Under the pieces are notes generated by a model, which did no database searches, was not told the origin of the DNA, and worked only from the letters and a program-made list of their open reading frames with translations. Shown here in pieces: positions 1 to 8,226 of a stretch of 64,000 bases of DNA (the stretch's first letter is position 1; each line of letters begins with the position of its first letter). The DNA comes from Bacillus pseudomycoides. GTDB lineage: Bacteria; Bacillota; Bacilli; Bacillales; Bacillaceae_G. A program made the position numbers and the translations under genes. Location: contig NZ_CP064266.1 of assembly GCF_022811845.1 (NCBI RefSeq), positions 1,798,001 to 1,862,000 of the forward strand, in the 5' to 3' direction.

Positions 1-60
1 ATTAAGAAGTTTATAGGGGAAGAAATTATGTAATTACAAATTGAAGAAAAATATAAAGTC

Positions 61-195
61 TTTCTTTTTAGGTGGAAGAGAGCATCTGTCCGTCTCTTTA
101 TAGTCCTATGCCATATGAAAACAGATAAACTGCGCGGAGAACTTCTTTTGTTTTCGTAACCGCGACTTATATGCCAGAAAATTAAAATGTATATA
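61..195 (+). repeat. Dispersed repeat, copy A (bcr-like)
   Basis: The block at 61-82 is identical over 22 bases to 7700-7721. Further shared blocks follow in the same order (ATGCCA-ATGAAA near 109-118; a match to TATGC-GAAAAT-AAAATG near 170-189). This is a degenerate dispersed repeat of about 130-160 bp, comparable in style to the bcr repeats of the B. cereus group; which bcr family is not determined. It lies about 100 bp upstream of gabD. Confidence 0.55.
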
Positions 196-296
196 GGTAT
201 CTATATGAATGGTTAATGGTATTAGAGTGAAAGGTTTTTGATAAGTTGAAGGAAATACGATAGAAAATGAAGTGAATATAAAGGAGGAAGAGAATA

Positions 297-1748
297 TTGG
301 ATAAGAAAGCGACATATGTAAATTTAGATCAAAAAGCGATGTATATAAACGGAGAATGGATTCAATTGCAAGAGCAAATTGAGATTAATAATCCAGCGAC
401 GCAGGAAGTATTTGCAACTGTTCCAAAAGGCGGGATCACTGAGGCAAAGCAAGCTGTAGATGCTGCACACGAAGCTTTTAAATCTTGGTCAAAATTAACG
501 GCAGCTGACCGCGCGCAAAAACTAAAGAAGTGGTTTACATTAATTGATGAAAACAAAGAAGAAATTGCAGCGATTATGACGAAAGAACAAGGAAAGCCGT
601 TTACAGAAGCGCTTGGGGAAGTGAACTATGCAAATAGTTTTGTAGAATGGTATGCGGAAGAAGGAAAGCGAGTATACGGCGAAATGATTCCGGCTTCTCA
701 TCCTAATAAACGTATTTTAGTAACGAAGCAACCTGTTGGCGTTATTGCAGCGATTACACCGTGGAATTTTCCAGCTGCAATGATTACAAGAAAAGTAGCA
801 CCAGCACTTGCAGCAGGTTGTACAGCAGTTGTAAAACCTGCCAGTCAAACACCATTAACAGCATTAAAGTTAGCTGAATTAGCACATGAAGCTGATATTC
901 CCAAAGGTGTTTTAAATATTGTCACAGGTAGTGCGAAGGCAATTGCTGATACTTGGATGGAAGATGGACGCGTAAGAAAGGTTTCGTTTACAGGATCAAC
1001 TGAAATCGGGAAAGAATTAATGTGTGGCGCTGCAAAAACGATGAAGAAAGTTTCACTTGAGCTAGGCGGCCATGCCCCATTTATCGTAATGAACGATGCC
1101 GATTTAGATAAAGCAGTAGAAGCAGTAATTGGTTCGAAATTCCGTAATGCTGGACAAACATGTATATGTACAAATCGCGTATTTGTACAAGAAGCAGTGT
1201 ATGGAGAATTCGCGGCGAAATTCCAAAAGGCAGTAGGACAGCTTAAAGTAGGTGATGGATTTGGAGAAGGTACGACTGTAGGACCACTTATCGATGCGAA
1301 TGCTGTAGAAAAAGTACAGGAGCATATTGAAGATGCAGTTAAAAAGGGCGGTGAAATTCTGTATGGAGGTCAAGCACTTGCAGAATTAAATGGTTACTTC
1401 ATTGAGCCAACTGTCATTGGAGACGCTAACGACACAATGTTATGTATGAATGAAGAAACATTTGGTCCAGTTGCACCAGTTGCGAAATTTGAAACGGTAG
1501 AAGAAGTTATTGAGCGTGCGAATAATACACCATATGGTTTAGCAGCTTATGTATTTACAAAAGACATTAGCCAAGCGTTTCAAATTAGTGAAGCACTAGA
1601 ATATGGAATTATTGGGTTAAACGATGGCCTTCCATCCGTTGCTCAAGCTCCATTTGGTGGATTTAAGGAAAGTGGGATTGGGCGTGAAGGCGGTCATTTT
1701 GGAATCGAAGAGTATTTAGAAATTAAATATATTTCGTTAGGATTGTAA
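297..1748 (+). CDS. gabD: Succinate-semialdehyde dehydrogenase (NAD(P)+)
   Basis: This cytosolic aldehyde dehydrogenase oxidises succinate semialdehyde to succinate, the last step of the GABA shunt. The 483 residues are full length for the family. Visible motifs are the cofactor-binding ITPWNFP segment near residue 155, FTGSTEIGK near 233, the catalytic Glu in LELGGHAP near 255 and the catalytic Cys in GQTCICTNR near 289, with EETFGPV near 386. The start is TTG at 297, chosen because AAGGAGGA lies at 281-288 at good spacing; the next ATG (339) has no such site. The second Cys two residues after the catalytic one matches the GabD redox pair CxC. No gabT is adjacent, so the aldehyde may come from elsewhere. 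A terminator follows directly. Confidence 0.9.
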   Translation: MDKKATYVNLDQKAMYINGEWIQLQEQIEINNPATQEVFATVPKGGITEAKQAVDAAHEAFKSWSKLTAADRAQKLKKWFTLIDENKEEIAAIMTKEQGKPFTEALGEVNYANSFVEWYAEEGKRVYGEMIPASHPNKRILVTKQPVGVIAAITPWNFPAAMITRKVAPALAAGCTAVVKPASQTPLTALKLAELAHEADIPKGVLNIVTGSAKAIADTWMEDGRVRKVSFTGSTEIGKELMCGAAKTMKKVSLELGGHAPFIVMNDADLDKAVEAVIGSKFRNAGQTCICTNRVFVQEAVYGEFAAKFQKAVGQLKVGDGFGEGTTVGPLIDANAVEKVQEHIEDAVKKGGEILYGGQALAELNGYFIEPTVIGDANDTMLCMNEETFGPVAPVAKFETVEEVIERANNTPYGLAAYVFTKDISQAFQISEALEYGIIGLNDGLPSVAQAPFGGFKESGIGREGGHFGIEEYLEIKYISLGL

Positions 1749-1750
1749 TA

Positions 1751-1792
1751 AAAAAAGAGCTATTTTCCTAGGGAAATAGCTCTTTTTTATTA
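1751..1792 (+). terminator. Terminator after gabD
   Basis: The inverted repeat AAAAAGAGCTATTTCC / GGAAATAGCTCTTTTTT is followed by a T-run directly after the gabD stop. A second short inverted repeat (CCCCCTCCT / AGGTGGGGG, about 1807-1836) lies between it and the convergent ampS stop. Confidence 0.85.
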
Positions 1793-1861
1793 TTTTAACC
1801 GAGAAGCCCCCTCCTCTAAACGAAGTGAAGGTGGGGGTAGTTCAATCAGTCATTTGTAGTC

Positions 1862-3091
1862 TTAGAATGCCCAGTTCCCTTTACGGAAAATTGGTTCGTG
1901 TGTTCCATCAGCTGTAATTCCATCAATATCAAGCTCAGCAGAACCAATCATAAAGTCTTCGTGTGTAATACTAGAGTTAGCTCCGTTTTCAGCAAGCTCT
2001 TCTTTTGTCATTGTTTTACCGCCTTCTAAGTTAAATGCATAAGCATTTCCAATTGCTAAATGGCAGGATGCATTTTCATCAAATAGCGTATTATAGAATA
2101 AAATATTTGTATTAGAAATTGGTGAATCATGAGGTACTAATGCAACCTCTCCTAAGAAGTGAGAACCTTCATCTGTCTCAACTAAATGTTTTAAAGCTTC
2201 TTCACCAACATCAGCTTTATAGTCTACAATGCGTCCATTTTCGAATGTAAGTGTAAAGTTGTCGATGATGTTACCTGCAAATACTAATGGTTTTGTACTT
2301 GATACTTGGCCATTTACACCTGTTTTTAACGGCATTGTAAACACTTCTTCTGTTGGAATGTTAGCCATAAATGGTATATTTTTTTCATTTAGGCTACCCG
2401 CTCCAGCCCATACGTGTTTTTCTGGAAGTTCAATTGTTAAATCTGTTCCAGGACCTGTATAATGAAGAGCTTTATAATGTTTTTCATTTAAGTAATCTAC
2501 TTTTTTATGTAATGTTTCATCATGTTCTTTCCATGCTTCTACAGGATTTTCTAGATTTGCACGAGTTGCTTGGAAAATTGCATCCCATAGCTTTTCTTCT
2601 TGCTTTTCTGGTGCAACATCAGGGAATACTTTTGCGGCCCATTCCTTCGTAGGAACAGAGATAACGCACCAGCTTACTTTATCTGCTTGTACATAATCGC
2701 GGTATACTTTCATTGCTTCTCCAGCAACTTTATGAGCACTTGCAATTCGTTTTGCATCTACACCTTTTAATAAATCTGGATTTTCTGCATAGATAGACAT
2801 AAATGCAGCGCCTTCTTTTGCTAATTCTTCACGTGCATGCGCCTTCCAAGCAGGGAATTCTGAGAATGCTTCTTCAGGAGCTAAATCAAATTTTAAACGA
2901 GTTAATACTTCATCGTTCCAATCTACATATACATGTTTTGCGCCTGATTTATATGCTTTTTCTGTAACAAGGCGGACAAATGGAGCTGCCTCAAGTGGCG
3001 CACTAATGGATAATGTTTGCCCAGGTTGAATATTAACACCGACATTTACTGCAAGAGCAGCATACTTTTCTAACGTTTGTTCAAATGGCAT
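1862..3091 (-). CDS. ampS: M29-family aminopeptidase
   Basis: A metal-dependent aminopeptidase of the thermophilic aminopeptidase/PepS (M29) family that removes N-terminal residues from peptides in the cytosol. At 409 residues it has the family length. The C-terminal metal and catalytic residues are visible: Glu in the DEGSHFLGEVAL region, His in HLAIGNAYAF, and the HED and ELDIDG segments close to the end. AAAGGGG precedes the ATG start at normal spacing. It is transcribed alone, convergent with gabD and separated by about 65 bp from the terminator of the deacetylase gene upstream. The family assignment is strong; substrate preference cannot be read. Confidence 0.9.
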   Translation of the reverse strand: MPFEQTLEKYAALAVNVGVNIQPGQTLSISAPLEAAPFVRLVTEKAYKSGAKHVYVDWNDEVLTRLKFDLAPEEAFSEFPAWKAHAREELAKEGAAFMSIYAENPDLLKGVDAKRIASAHKVAGEAMKVYRDYVQADKVSWCVISVPTKEWAAKVFPDVAPEKQEEKLWDAIFQATRANLENPVEAWKEHDETLHKKVDYLNEKHYKALHYTGPGTDLTIELPEKHVWAGAGSLNEKNIPFMANIPTEEVFTMPLKTGVNGQVSSTKPLVFAGNIIDNFTLTFENGRIVDYKADVGEEALKHLVETDEGSHFLGEVALVPHDSPISNTNILFYNTLFDENASCHLAIGNAYAFNLEGGKTMTKEELAENGANSSITHEDFMIGSAELDIDGITADGTHEPIFRKGNWAF

Positions 3092-3158
3092 ATGTACAAT
3101 CCCCTTTATTCGAAAGATTTCTTATATACATAATACAAGAAAATTTCAAAAATATAAA

Positions 3159-3190
3159 TAGAACTCAAATGAGATTGAGTTCTATTTTTT
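3159..3190 (-). terminator. Terminator after deacetylase lipoprotein 1
   Basis: The near-perfect palindrome AGAACTCAA...TTGAGTTCT lies just past the stop at 3193. On the minus strand it is followed by a T-rich run. Confidence 0.7.
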
Positions 3191-3192
3191 AC

Positions 3193-4278
3193 TTATTTAA
3201 TAGCAAGTCCAAACTGTTCAACGGTTGTGGAATGATGCATGCGAACACGCTTTATCTTTAATAGTTCATCCGTTTCACTTTTTGTAATGAATTGTCCTGG
3301 CTTTGTCGTTGTCGCAAATTGATAATATTTCTTTGTTTCTTCTACCACTTTATCATTTACATGACCAAACGGGTATGCAATTGCAATGACAGGTTTGCCA
3401 GTTATCTTTTTAAGCTTATCTTTCGAATTTTTTAACTCTCCCTCATAGTTTGTAATTTTGGGTAAATCGGCATGTGTTGCTGTATGAGATTGGACAGAGA
3501 AAATACCCGAATCAACCATTTCTTTTATATCCGCGGTGGATAAGGAGCCTTCTGCATCGATGTTATCAACAATCATATATTCGGTTGCTGTCGGCTTAAA
3601 AGTATCATCTTTTAACTTTTTTAGAATATGAAATGCATTCATATTATTTTTCATACCATCATCAAACGTAACAAAAATTGGTTTATTTACTTTATTAATA
3701 TCATTCCAACGTTCGAACGTTAACAAAGTATAGCCGTTCTCTTTTAAATACTGCATTTGTGCTTCAAAGTTAGCGGGTGAGACAAACAAGTCTTTAATGC
3801 CTTGACCATAATAATCCTCAATTGCGTGATACATTAAGATAGGAACGTGCTGCTCAAATACAATGGAGGATGTTGTTAAAGGAATATTTTTTCCATTTTC
3901 TTTTACACCAGTCGCTTCAATTTGATACTCACCGCGTTTTCCTTCAAATTCTTTTACATCAAAAGGAATTGTAAATTGCTTGTCTTTCTCTTTTGATGTA
4001 AACAATTTTGAGCTTTCTTTTCCATCAGCAGTTCGCCAAATTTTATATTGTACTTCGGTTAAAGAATCCTTTATATCCGTCATATGAATAGTTGTGTTTG
4101 TAGATTCATGTGTAATGGGACTCCAAGATATTTTACCTTGTGCTTGCACTTTTTTTTCTTGCTTTTTTGGTTGTTCTTGAACCGTTTTCTCTTTTTTAGG
4201 TTCATTACTTGTATTGCTAGAATTACAACCTGCTAGAATGGCAGATGTACATAAAGCAATAGCTGCATATTTTTTCAT
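3193..4278 (-). CDS. Polysaccharide deacetylase-like lipoprotein (copy 1)
   Basis: A secreted, membrane-anchored protein with an LAGC lipobox at about residue 20, a Lys/Glu/Gln-rich linker, a beta-rich domain (about residues 45-140) and a NodB-type carbohydrate esterase 4 domain. Readable NodB motifs are FDDG (motif 1), HTATHAD (motif 2, HxxxH) and AYPFGH (motif 3). The start is ATG 4278 because GAAGG lies 8 bases upstream; a GTG at 4287 is less well placed. It is a paralogue of the gene at 4757-5875 with the same layout. This pair resembles the BA0330/BA0331 lipoproteins of B. anthracis, which are linked to cell-wall stability. Whether this copy is an active peptidoglycan deacetylase cannot be read from sequence. 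Confidence 0.85.
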   Translation of the reverse strand: MKKYAAIALCTSAILAGCNSSNTSNEPKKEKTVQEQPKKQEKKVQAQGKISWSPITHESTNTTIHMTDIKDSLTEVQYKIWRTADGKESSKLFTSKEKDKQFTIPFDVKEFEGKRGEYQIEATGVKENGKNIPLTTSSIVFEQHVPILMYHAIEDYYGQGIKDLFVSPANFEAQMQYLKENGYTLLTFERWNDINKVNKPIFVTFDDGMKNNMNAFHILKKLKDDTFKPTATEYMIVDNIDAEGSLSTADIKEMVDSGIFSVQSHTATHADLPKITNYEGELKNSKDKLKKITGKPVIAIAYPFGHVNDKVVEETKKYYQFATTTKPGQFITKSETDELLKIKRVRMHHSTTVEQFGLAIK

Positions 4279-4308
4279 AACGTTCACCTTCTATTGTGTA
4301 TTCACTTT

Positions 4309-4393
4309 TTCCCCGCGTGAACGGGCAGTAAGACCCTCACCTCAAGATTCAGAGAGAAATGAAGAGGTCGGACTGATTAAAGTTTCACTTTAT
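4309..4393 (+). repeat. bcr1 repeat, shortened copy
   Basis: It contains the typical bcr1 segments GCGTGAACGGGCAGTAAGACC, CTCACCTCAA, AGAGAGAAATGAAGA and the end ATTAAAGTTTCAC-TTTAT. The middle is deleted relative to the 158-bp copy at 20616-20773. It lies directly upstream of the start of deacetylase lipoprotein 1, in its promoter region. Confidence 0.85.
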
Positions 4394-4434
4394 ATCGTTA
4401 TAGTAAAGTGATGGTAGTTCAAAGAAACAAATAG

Positions 4435-4617
4435 TTAAGATGTTTCTCTACTTCGAAGTCTTTTTCTTTTTGCAGGCTTGTTCAGCGTTATAATCATGTA
4501 GCCAATAACAAAAATGAAAGGAATTAAAAATACATAACTAGGGATGCCAAAAACATAATGACTTTTTATGCTGAAAAATAATAAATGTAGAAAATCAAAA
4601 AGAGCATGTAATTTCAT
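4435..4617 (-). CDS. Small membrane protein, function unknown
   Basis: A 60-residue protein with one long hydrophobic stretch (about residues 25-46), preceded by a weaker hydrophobic segment, and a basic tail (KPAKRKRLRSRETS), so probably a membrane protein with the tail inside. The start is ATG 4617, six bases after a clear GGAGG. A TTG at 4629 in the same frame overlaps that site and is rejected. It sits between the two deacetylase lipoprotein genes on the same strand. I do not recognise a family. Confidence 0.6.
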   Translation of the reverse strand: MKLHALFDFLHLLFFSIKSHYVFGIPSYVFLIPFIFVIGYMIITLNKPAKRKRLRSRETS

Positions 4618-4718
4618 TAGGACCTCCAATAATATTTTTACAAATTATAGCATTTTTATAAGGGTACTAAATGTTCAAGGCCATCATTTAAGCTAATTTT
4701 AAAGTTGGGGCAGTAAAG

Positions 4719-4747
4719 AAAAGGCCACTTTTTTATAAAAGTAGCCT
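4719..4747 (-). terminator. Terminator after deacetylase lipoprotein 2
   Basis: On the minus strand GGCTACTTTTATAAAAAAGTGGCC forms a hairpin followed by TTTTC, about 10 bases past the stop. Confidence 0.65.
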
Positions 4748-4756
4748 GAAAACTTA

Positions 4757-5875
4757 TTAATATTTTTCTTTTACAAGCGACATGAACTGCGCCATTGTTG
4801 TATTAGGGCCAACAAAATGTCGCTTAATTAAGTATTGTTCATTTGGTGTGCCTTTTGTAATATGAGTTCCATGATCGGTGGTTACTGCAAATTCATAATG
4901 TTTCTTTGTTTCTTCCACAGCTGGATCATTATAAGAACCTACTGGGTAGGCGAGGGCGATGACTTTTTTCCCTGTAAGACCTTCAATTTTTTCTTTAGAT
5001 GCACGTAATTCTTCATCGTAGTTAGTTGTATAAGCCATCATTGTATGATTAGCAGTATGAGATTGAATTGAAAAAATACCTGAATCAAGCATTTGTTTTA
5101 TATCATCTGTCGTAAGACGATTTGGTGTATCAATAGTACTTGAAACGAGGAATTCTGTTGCTGCTGGTTGGAATCTATCATCTTTTAATTTTTGTAAAAT
5201 ATGAAGGGCGTTCATATTATTTTTTCGGCCATCATCCATTGTCACAAAGACAGGTTTATTCACACGGTTTACGTCACCCCAACGCTCAAACGTCAACATT
5301 GTATAACCGTTATCTTTTAAATATTGCATATGTTTTTCAAATTGTTCTGGTGATACATATAAACCTAAATCGCCATCACTTGGTCCAGGGTATTTTTCAA
5401 TAGCATGGTACATAAGGAAAGGGACATATTGTTGGAATGTAATCGTAGATTTCACTAGAGGAACTTCGGTGTTGTCTTCTTTTAATCCCACTGTTTCAAT
5501 TTGAAATTCTCCACGTTTTAAATGAAACGATTGTAAATGAAATGGGAGAGCAAAATCACGAGTTTTGTCTTTTGATACAAAGGTCTGTTTACTTTCAGGG
5601 CCATCAGCTGTACGCCAAATATTGTAACGAACTTCTTTAAATGAATCTCTTAAATTTTTTGTATAAAGCGTAGTGTTTTTTGCGTTGTATTCAAACGGAT
5701 CCCATGAAATGAGCCCTTGTGTTACAGGTACTTCTACTGCTTTGGCTTGTACTTCTTTCGTCTCCTTTTGGCTCTTGTAAGTTGCTTCTTTTGTCTGTTC
5801 TTCACTAGCGGTGCTAGGGTTACAACCTACGAGAATAGCAGAAGAAAGTAAAGCGATACATGCATATTTCTTCAT
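4757..5875 (-). CDS. Polysaccharide deacetylase-like lipoprotein (copy 2)
   Basis: A 372-residue paralogue of the protein at 3193-4278 with the same architecture. It has a signal peptide with lipobox LVGC near residue 18, a charged linker, a beta domain containing NIWRTADGPES (copy 1 has KIWRTADGKES), and a NodB domain with MDDG, HTANH and AYPVGS motifs. In motif 1 the residue before Asp-Asp is Met instead of the usual Phe, and motif 3 has PVG instead of P(F/Y)G, so the pocket differs slightly from copy 1. AAGGATG precedes the ATG start. The two copies plus the small membrane gene between them look like an old tandem duplication. Confidence 0.85.
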   Translation of the reverse strand: MKKYACIALLSSAILVGCNPSTASEEQTKEATYKSQKETKEVQAKAVEVPVTQGLISWDPFEYNAKNTTLYTKNLRDSFKEVRYNIWRTADGPESKQTFVSKDKTRDFALPFHLQSFHLKRGEFQIETVGLKEDNTEVPLVKSTITFQQYVPFLMYHAIEKYPGPSDGDLGLYVSPEQFEKHMQYLKDNGYTMLTFERWGDVNRVNKPVFVTMDDGRKNNMNALHILQKLKDDRFQPAATEFLVSSTIDTPNRLTTDDIKQMLDSGIFSIQSHTANHTMMAYTTNYDEELRASKEKIEGLTGKKVIALAYPVGSYNDPAVEETKKHYEFAVTTDHGTHITKGTPNEQYLIKRHFVGPNTTMAQFMSLVKEKY

Positions 5876-6126
5876 AATATCATCCTTCTATTGTGTTTTT
5901 AGTTTTGTCTCTTATATGTAATAATTTCTCTATTTGTCTTGTTATAAGAGATTATCGATTCAAATATTTCTATTTGAATCATACCCTTGTCTATCATATC
6001 ACTATGAAATATAGAGGGGAATATCTCTTTTGAGAGAATTCGACACAAATGCTGTTCATTTGCATGGAATTTATCTCATGTTAAATTTTGTAAATAGGAA
6101 TAATTGTAGCTATATAGTCCTGTATA

Positions 6127-6173
6127 AAAAAAGATACCTCCGAGAATAACTATTTTCGGAGGTATCTTTAAAA
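6127..6173. terminator. Bidirectional hairpin terminator
   Basis: AAAAAAGATACCTCCGA...TCGGAGGTATCTTTAAAA is a strong stem with A/T runs on both sides. It is isolated between the deacetylase promoter and nupC, so which transcript it ends is unclear. Confidence 0.6.
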
Positions 6174-6353
6174 ACGCTTTTCTACTTTTGGGGTTTTAAT
6201 GTTGGATATTTCTTTCACTGTAAACAGAAAAAATACATCTTCTTGCCAATACTAGTATATATTTATTTGTTAATATACAAAAGAGAAATCGTGTTGAAGA
6301 GCGTATGCAATATTGCATATGATTACATTGTTAAATTAGTCATTCTTAATCAT

Positions 6354-6406
6354 AAAAAAATCACCCTAACATCCAAAACTAAAGGGGAAGAGAGGGTGAT
6401 TTTTTA
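6354..6406 (-). terminator. Terminator after nupC
   Basis: A stem AATCACCCT / AGGGTGATT with a T-run on the minus strand, directly after the nupC stop. Confidence 0.75.
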
Positions 6407-7603
6407 TTAAATAAATAATCCAGCAATTGTAGCGGATAAAATAGAAGCAAGTGTTGATGCAAATAGCATTTTCCAACCAAATTTAGATACGACGCTTCCT
6501 TGTTTTTCAGAAAGGGCACGGATTGTACCGACAATCGCACCGATTTGACTAATACTTGCGAAGCTAATTAAGAATACGGTAACGATTCCAACTGTACGTG
6601 GAGATAACGTTTTTGCGACTTCTTTTAAATCAAGAATAGCCACGAATTCATTTAAGACAATTTTTGTTCCCATGATTCCACCAGCTGGGATAATATCGTG
6701 AGCTGGGATACCCATTAGGAATGCAAATGGAGCGAGAATATAACCGAATAATTGTTGTAATGTAACGGCATATCCCATTGCGCCTGAAGCTGCGCTAATT
6801 ACATAGTTAACAACTTCCATAACACCAATAAAGGCGATCATTAAAGCAGCAACAATACCCGCCACTTTTAAGCCATCTAGTGCACCGTTAATCATTGCAC
6901 CGATAAAGCTGTCACCGAATAAGCTTCTATCAAATTTTTGAACTACTTCTTCTTCTTTTTGCGTATCAACTGGTGTTAATAATGAACAAACAATTAAGCT
7001 AGAGAATAAGTTCAATGGAAGTGCCGCTAGTACATATTTTGCATCTAACATCATAACGTACGATGCTGTAACAGAAGCTGAAACAGAGCTCATTGCTGAA
7101 CAGCAGATGATAAACATACGGTTTTTATTAAAGTGCTTTAAGTCATTTTTAATAACGATTAATGCTTCACTTGAGCCAAAGAATACAGAATTTACTGCAT
7201 GGAATGATTCGACGCGTGGTAAACCAGTAATTTTGGAAATTGCACCGCCGACAACACGAACGATGAATGGTAAAACGCCTAAATAGCTAAAAATAGAAAG
7301 TAGTGCTGAGAAAAAGACGATAATTAGTAATACATTTAAGAAAAAGACAAAGTCTCTTTGAATACCGTTAAAGAGAAAATCGACACCTGTTGTACCAAGT
7401 TTAATTAGTTTGTTGAACACTTTACTAATAAAAATGATGATCTGTTGACCAATTTTTGTGCCAAACATAAACCAACCAATTAAAATTTGGAAGCCGATCA
7501 TAATAGCAATTGCACGGAAGTTGATTTTACTTTTGTTGTTTGACAAAGCAAAACATAAACCTAACACGACAAGAATGCCGATAACGCTCATTACATATTG
7601 CAT
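6407..7603 (-). CDS. nupC: NupC-family concentrative nucleoside transporter
   Basis: A polytopic membrane protein of 398 residues that takes up nucleosides by cation symport. Family features include the GAMINGALDG segment, GIPAHDIIPAGG and GTKIVLNEFVA, in line with NupC/CNT core motifs. The start is ATG 7603 with AAAGGAG nearby; the frame is open 129 bases further upstream but that part has no family resemblance. The minus-strand leader carries a guanine-type purine riboswitch and terminator about 320-490 bp upstream, so transcription is likely turned off by guanine or hypoxanthine. A dispersed repeat (7700-7860) sits between riboswitch and gene. Confidence 0.9.
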   Translation of the reverse strand: MQYVMSVIGILVVLGLCFALSNNKSKINFRAIAIMIGFQILIGWFMFGTKIGQQIIIFISKVFNKLIKLGTTGVDFLFNGIQRDFVFFLNVLLIIVFFSALLSIFSYLGVLPFIVRVVGGAISKITGLPRVESFHAVNSVFFGSSEALIVIKNDLKHFNKNRMFIICCSAMSSVSASVTASYVMMLDAKYVLAALPLNLFSSLIVCSLLTPVDTQKEEEVVQKFDRSLFGDSFIGAMINGALDGLKVAGIVAALMIAFIGVMEVVNYVISAASGAMGYAVTLQQLFGYILAPFAFLMGIPAHDIIPAGGIMGTKIVLNEFVAILDLKEVAKTLSPRTVGIVTVFLISFASISQIGAIVGTIRALSEKQGSVVSKFGWKMLFASTLASILSATIAGLFI

Positions 7604-7699
7604 GTAGTTGCTCCTTTCAGAAGTTCGTATAAAGTTTTTACATAAAACGCTCATTATATAACTATATAAATACAAATTGAAAAACCGACATAAAAACCC

Positions 7700-7865
7700 T
7701 TTCTTTTTAGGTGGAAGAGAGGATCCAATCAAGCATAGAAGTGGTCGGAGCCTTTTTTAGCCCCATGCCAAATGAAACTAAAAAGAGAACGCGAGAGAAG
7801 GTCACTTTGTATATTTCATAGCCCAAAATATTATGCTGGAAAATCAAAATGGATAGATATAATTT
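7700..7865 (+). repeat. Dispersed repeat, copy B (bcr-like)
   Basis: It shares an identical 22-base head (7700-7721) with 61-82 and several later blocks in the same order, ending near TATGCTGGAAAATCAAAATG. It lies in the nupC leader in antisense orientation, between the riboswitch terminator and the nupC start. Confidence 0.55.
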
Positions 7866-7924
7866 AAACAGAAGAGGTTTCATGTCATACGTAAGATGTC
7901 TGACCTTTTAGAAAAGTGAAAAAT

Positions 7925-7986
7925 AAAAAAGACCCATATGGATTCACTTTCATCTATGAGAGAAAGCTAATCAATATGAGTCTTTG
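7925..7986 (-). terminator. Riboswitch-controlled terminator upstream of nupC
   Basis: On the minus strand AAAGACTCATATTGATT pairs with AATCCATATGGGTCTTT and is followed by a T-run. It lies just downstream of the purine aptamer, as expected for an OFF switch. Confidence 0.85.
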
Positions 7987-8018
7987 TATACACAAACAAG
8001 CTAATATTCATTAGTTTT

Positions 8019-8092
8019 CCCCATAGTCCAGCAATTTTCGGTTGCCGGGTAGAAACTCTCGATCCATATTATCGAGTATATATGAGGTAACA
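8019..8092 (-). ncRNA. Purine (guanine-type) riboswitch aptamer
   Basis: The minus strand shows the purine riboswitch core: a P1 arm CCTCAT...ATGGGG, then ATATACTCGATAATATGGATCGAG (P2 with loop), GTTTCTACC, P3 CCGGCAACCGAAAATTGCTGG and the J3/1 segment ACTATG. The base that reads the ligand is C (GAC-TATG), which in this class means guanine/hypoxanthine rather than adenine. It is placed upstream of nupC on the same strand. Confidence 0.92.
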
Positions 8093-8226
8093 TCGTCCGT
8101 ATTAAATTATTAGTAGCGTAACATTAATAGAGAAGCACCGTCAATAGCTTTTTTTCTTCCAATGGCTAAAGGCTATAAGAGTATGGTAAAATGTAACGCA
8201 GTGTTATGAAAAAGAGAGGTCGGAAA

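Larger units (their letters stand above)
5876..6406. other. 530-bp intergenic region
   Basis: It holds the promoter region of deacetylase 2 (close to 5880), an inverted repeat GATTCAAATA...TATTTGAATC near 5957-5980, a strong hairpin at 6127-6173 (GATACCTCCGA / TCGGAGGTATC flanked by A and T runs) and the nupC terminator at 6354-6406. No convincing coding frame was seen. Confidence 0.6.

Noticed and set aside
1104..1373. Antisense frame inside gabD
   Set aside because: A by-product of gabD codon usage; the sense strand carries clear catalytic motifs.
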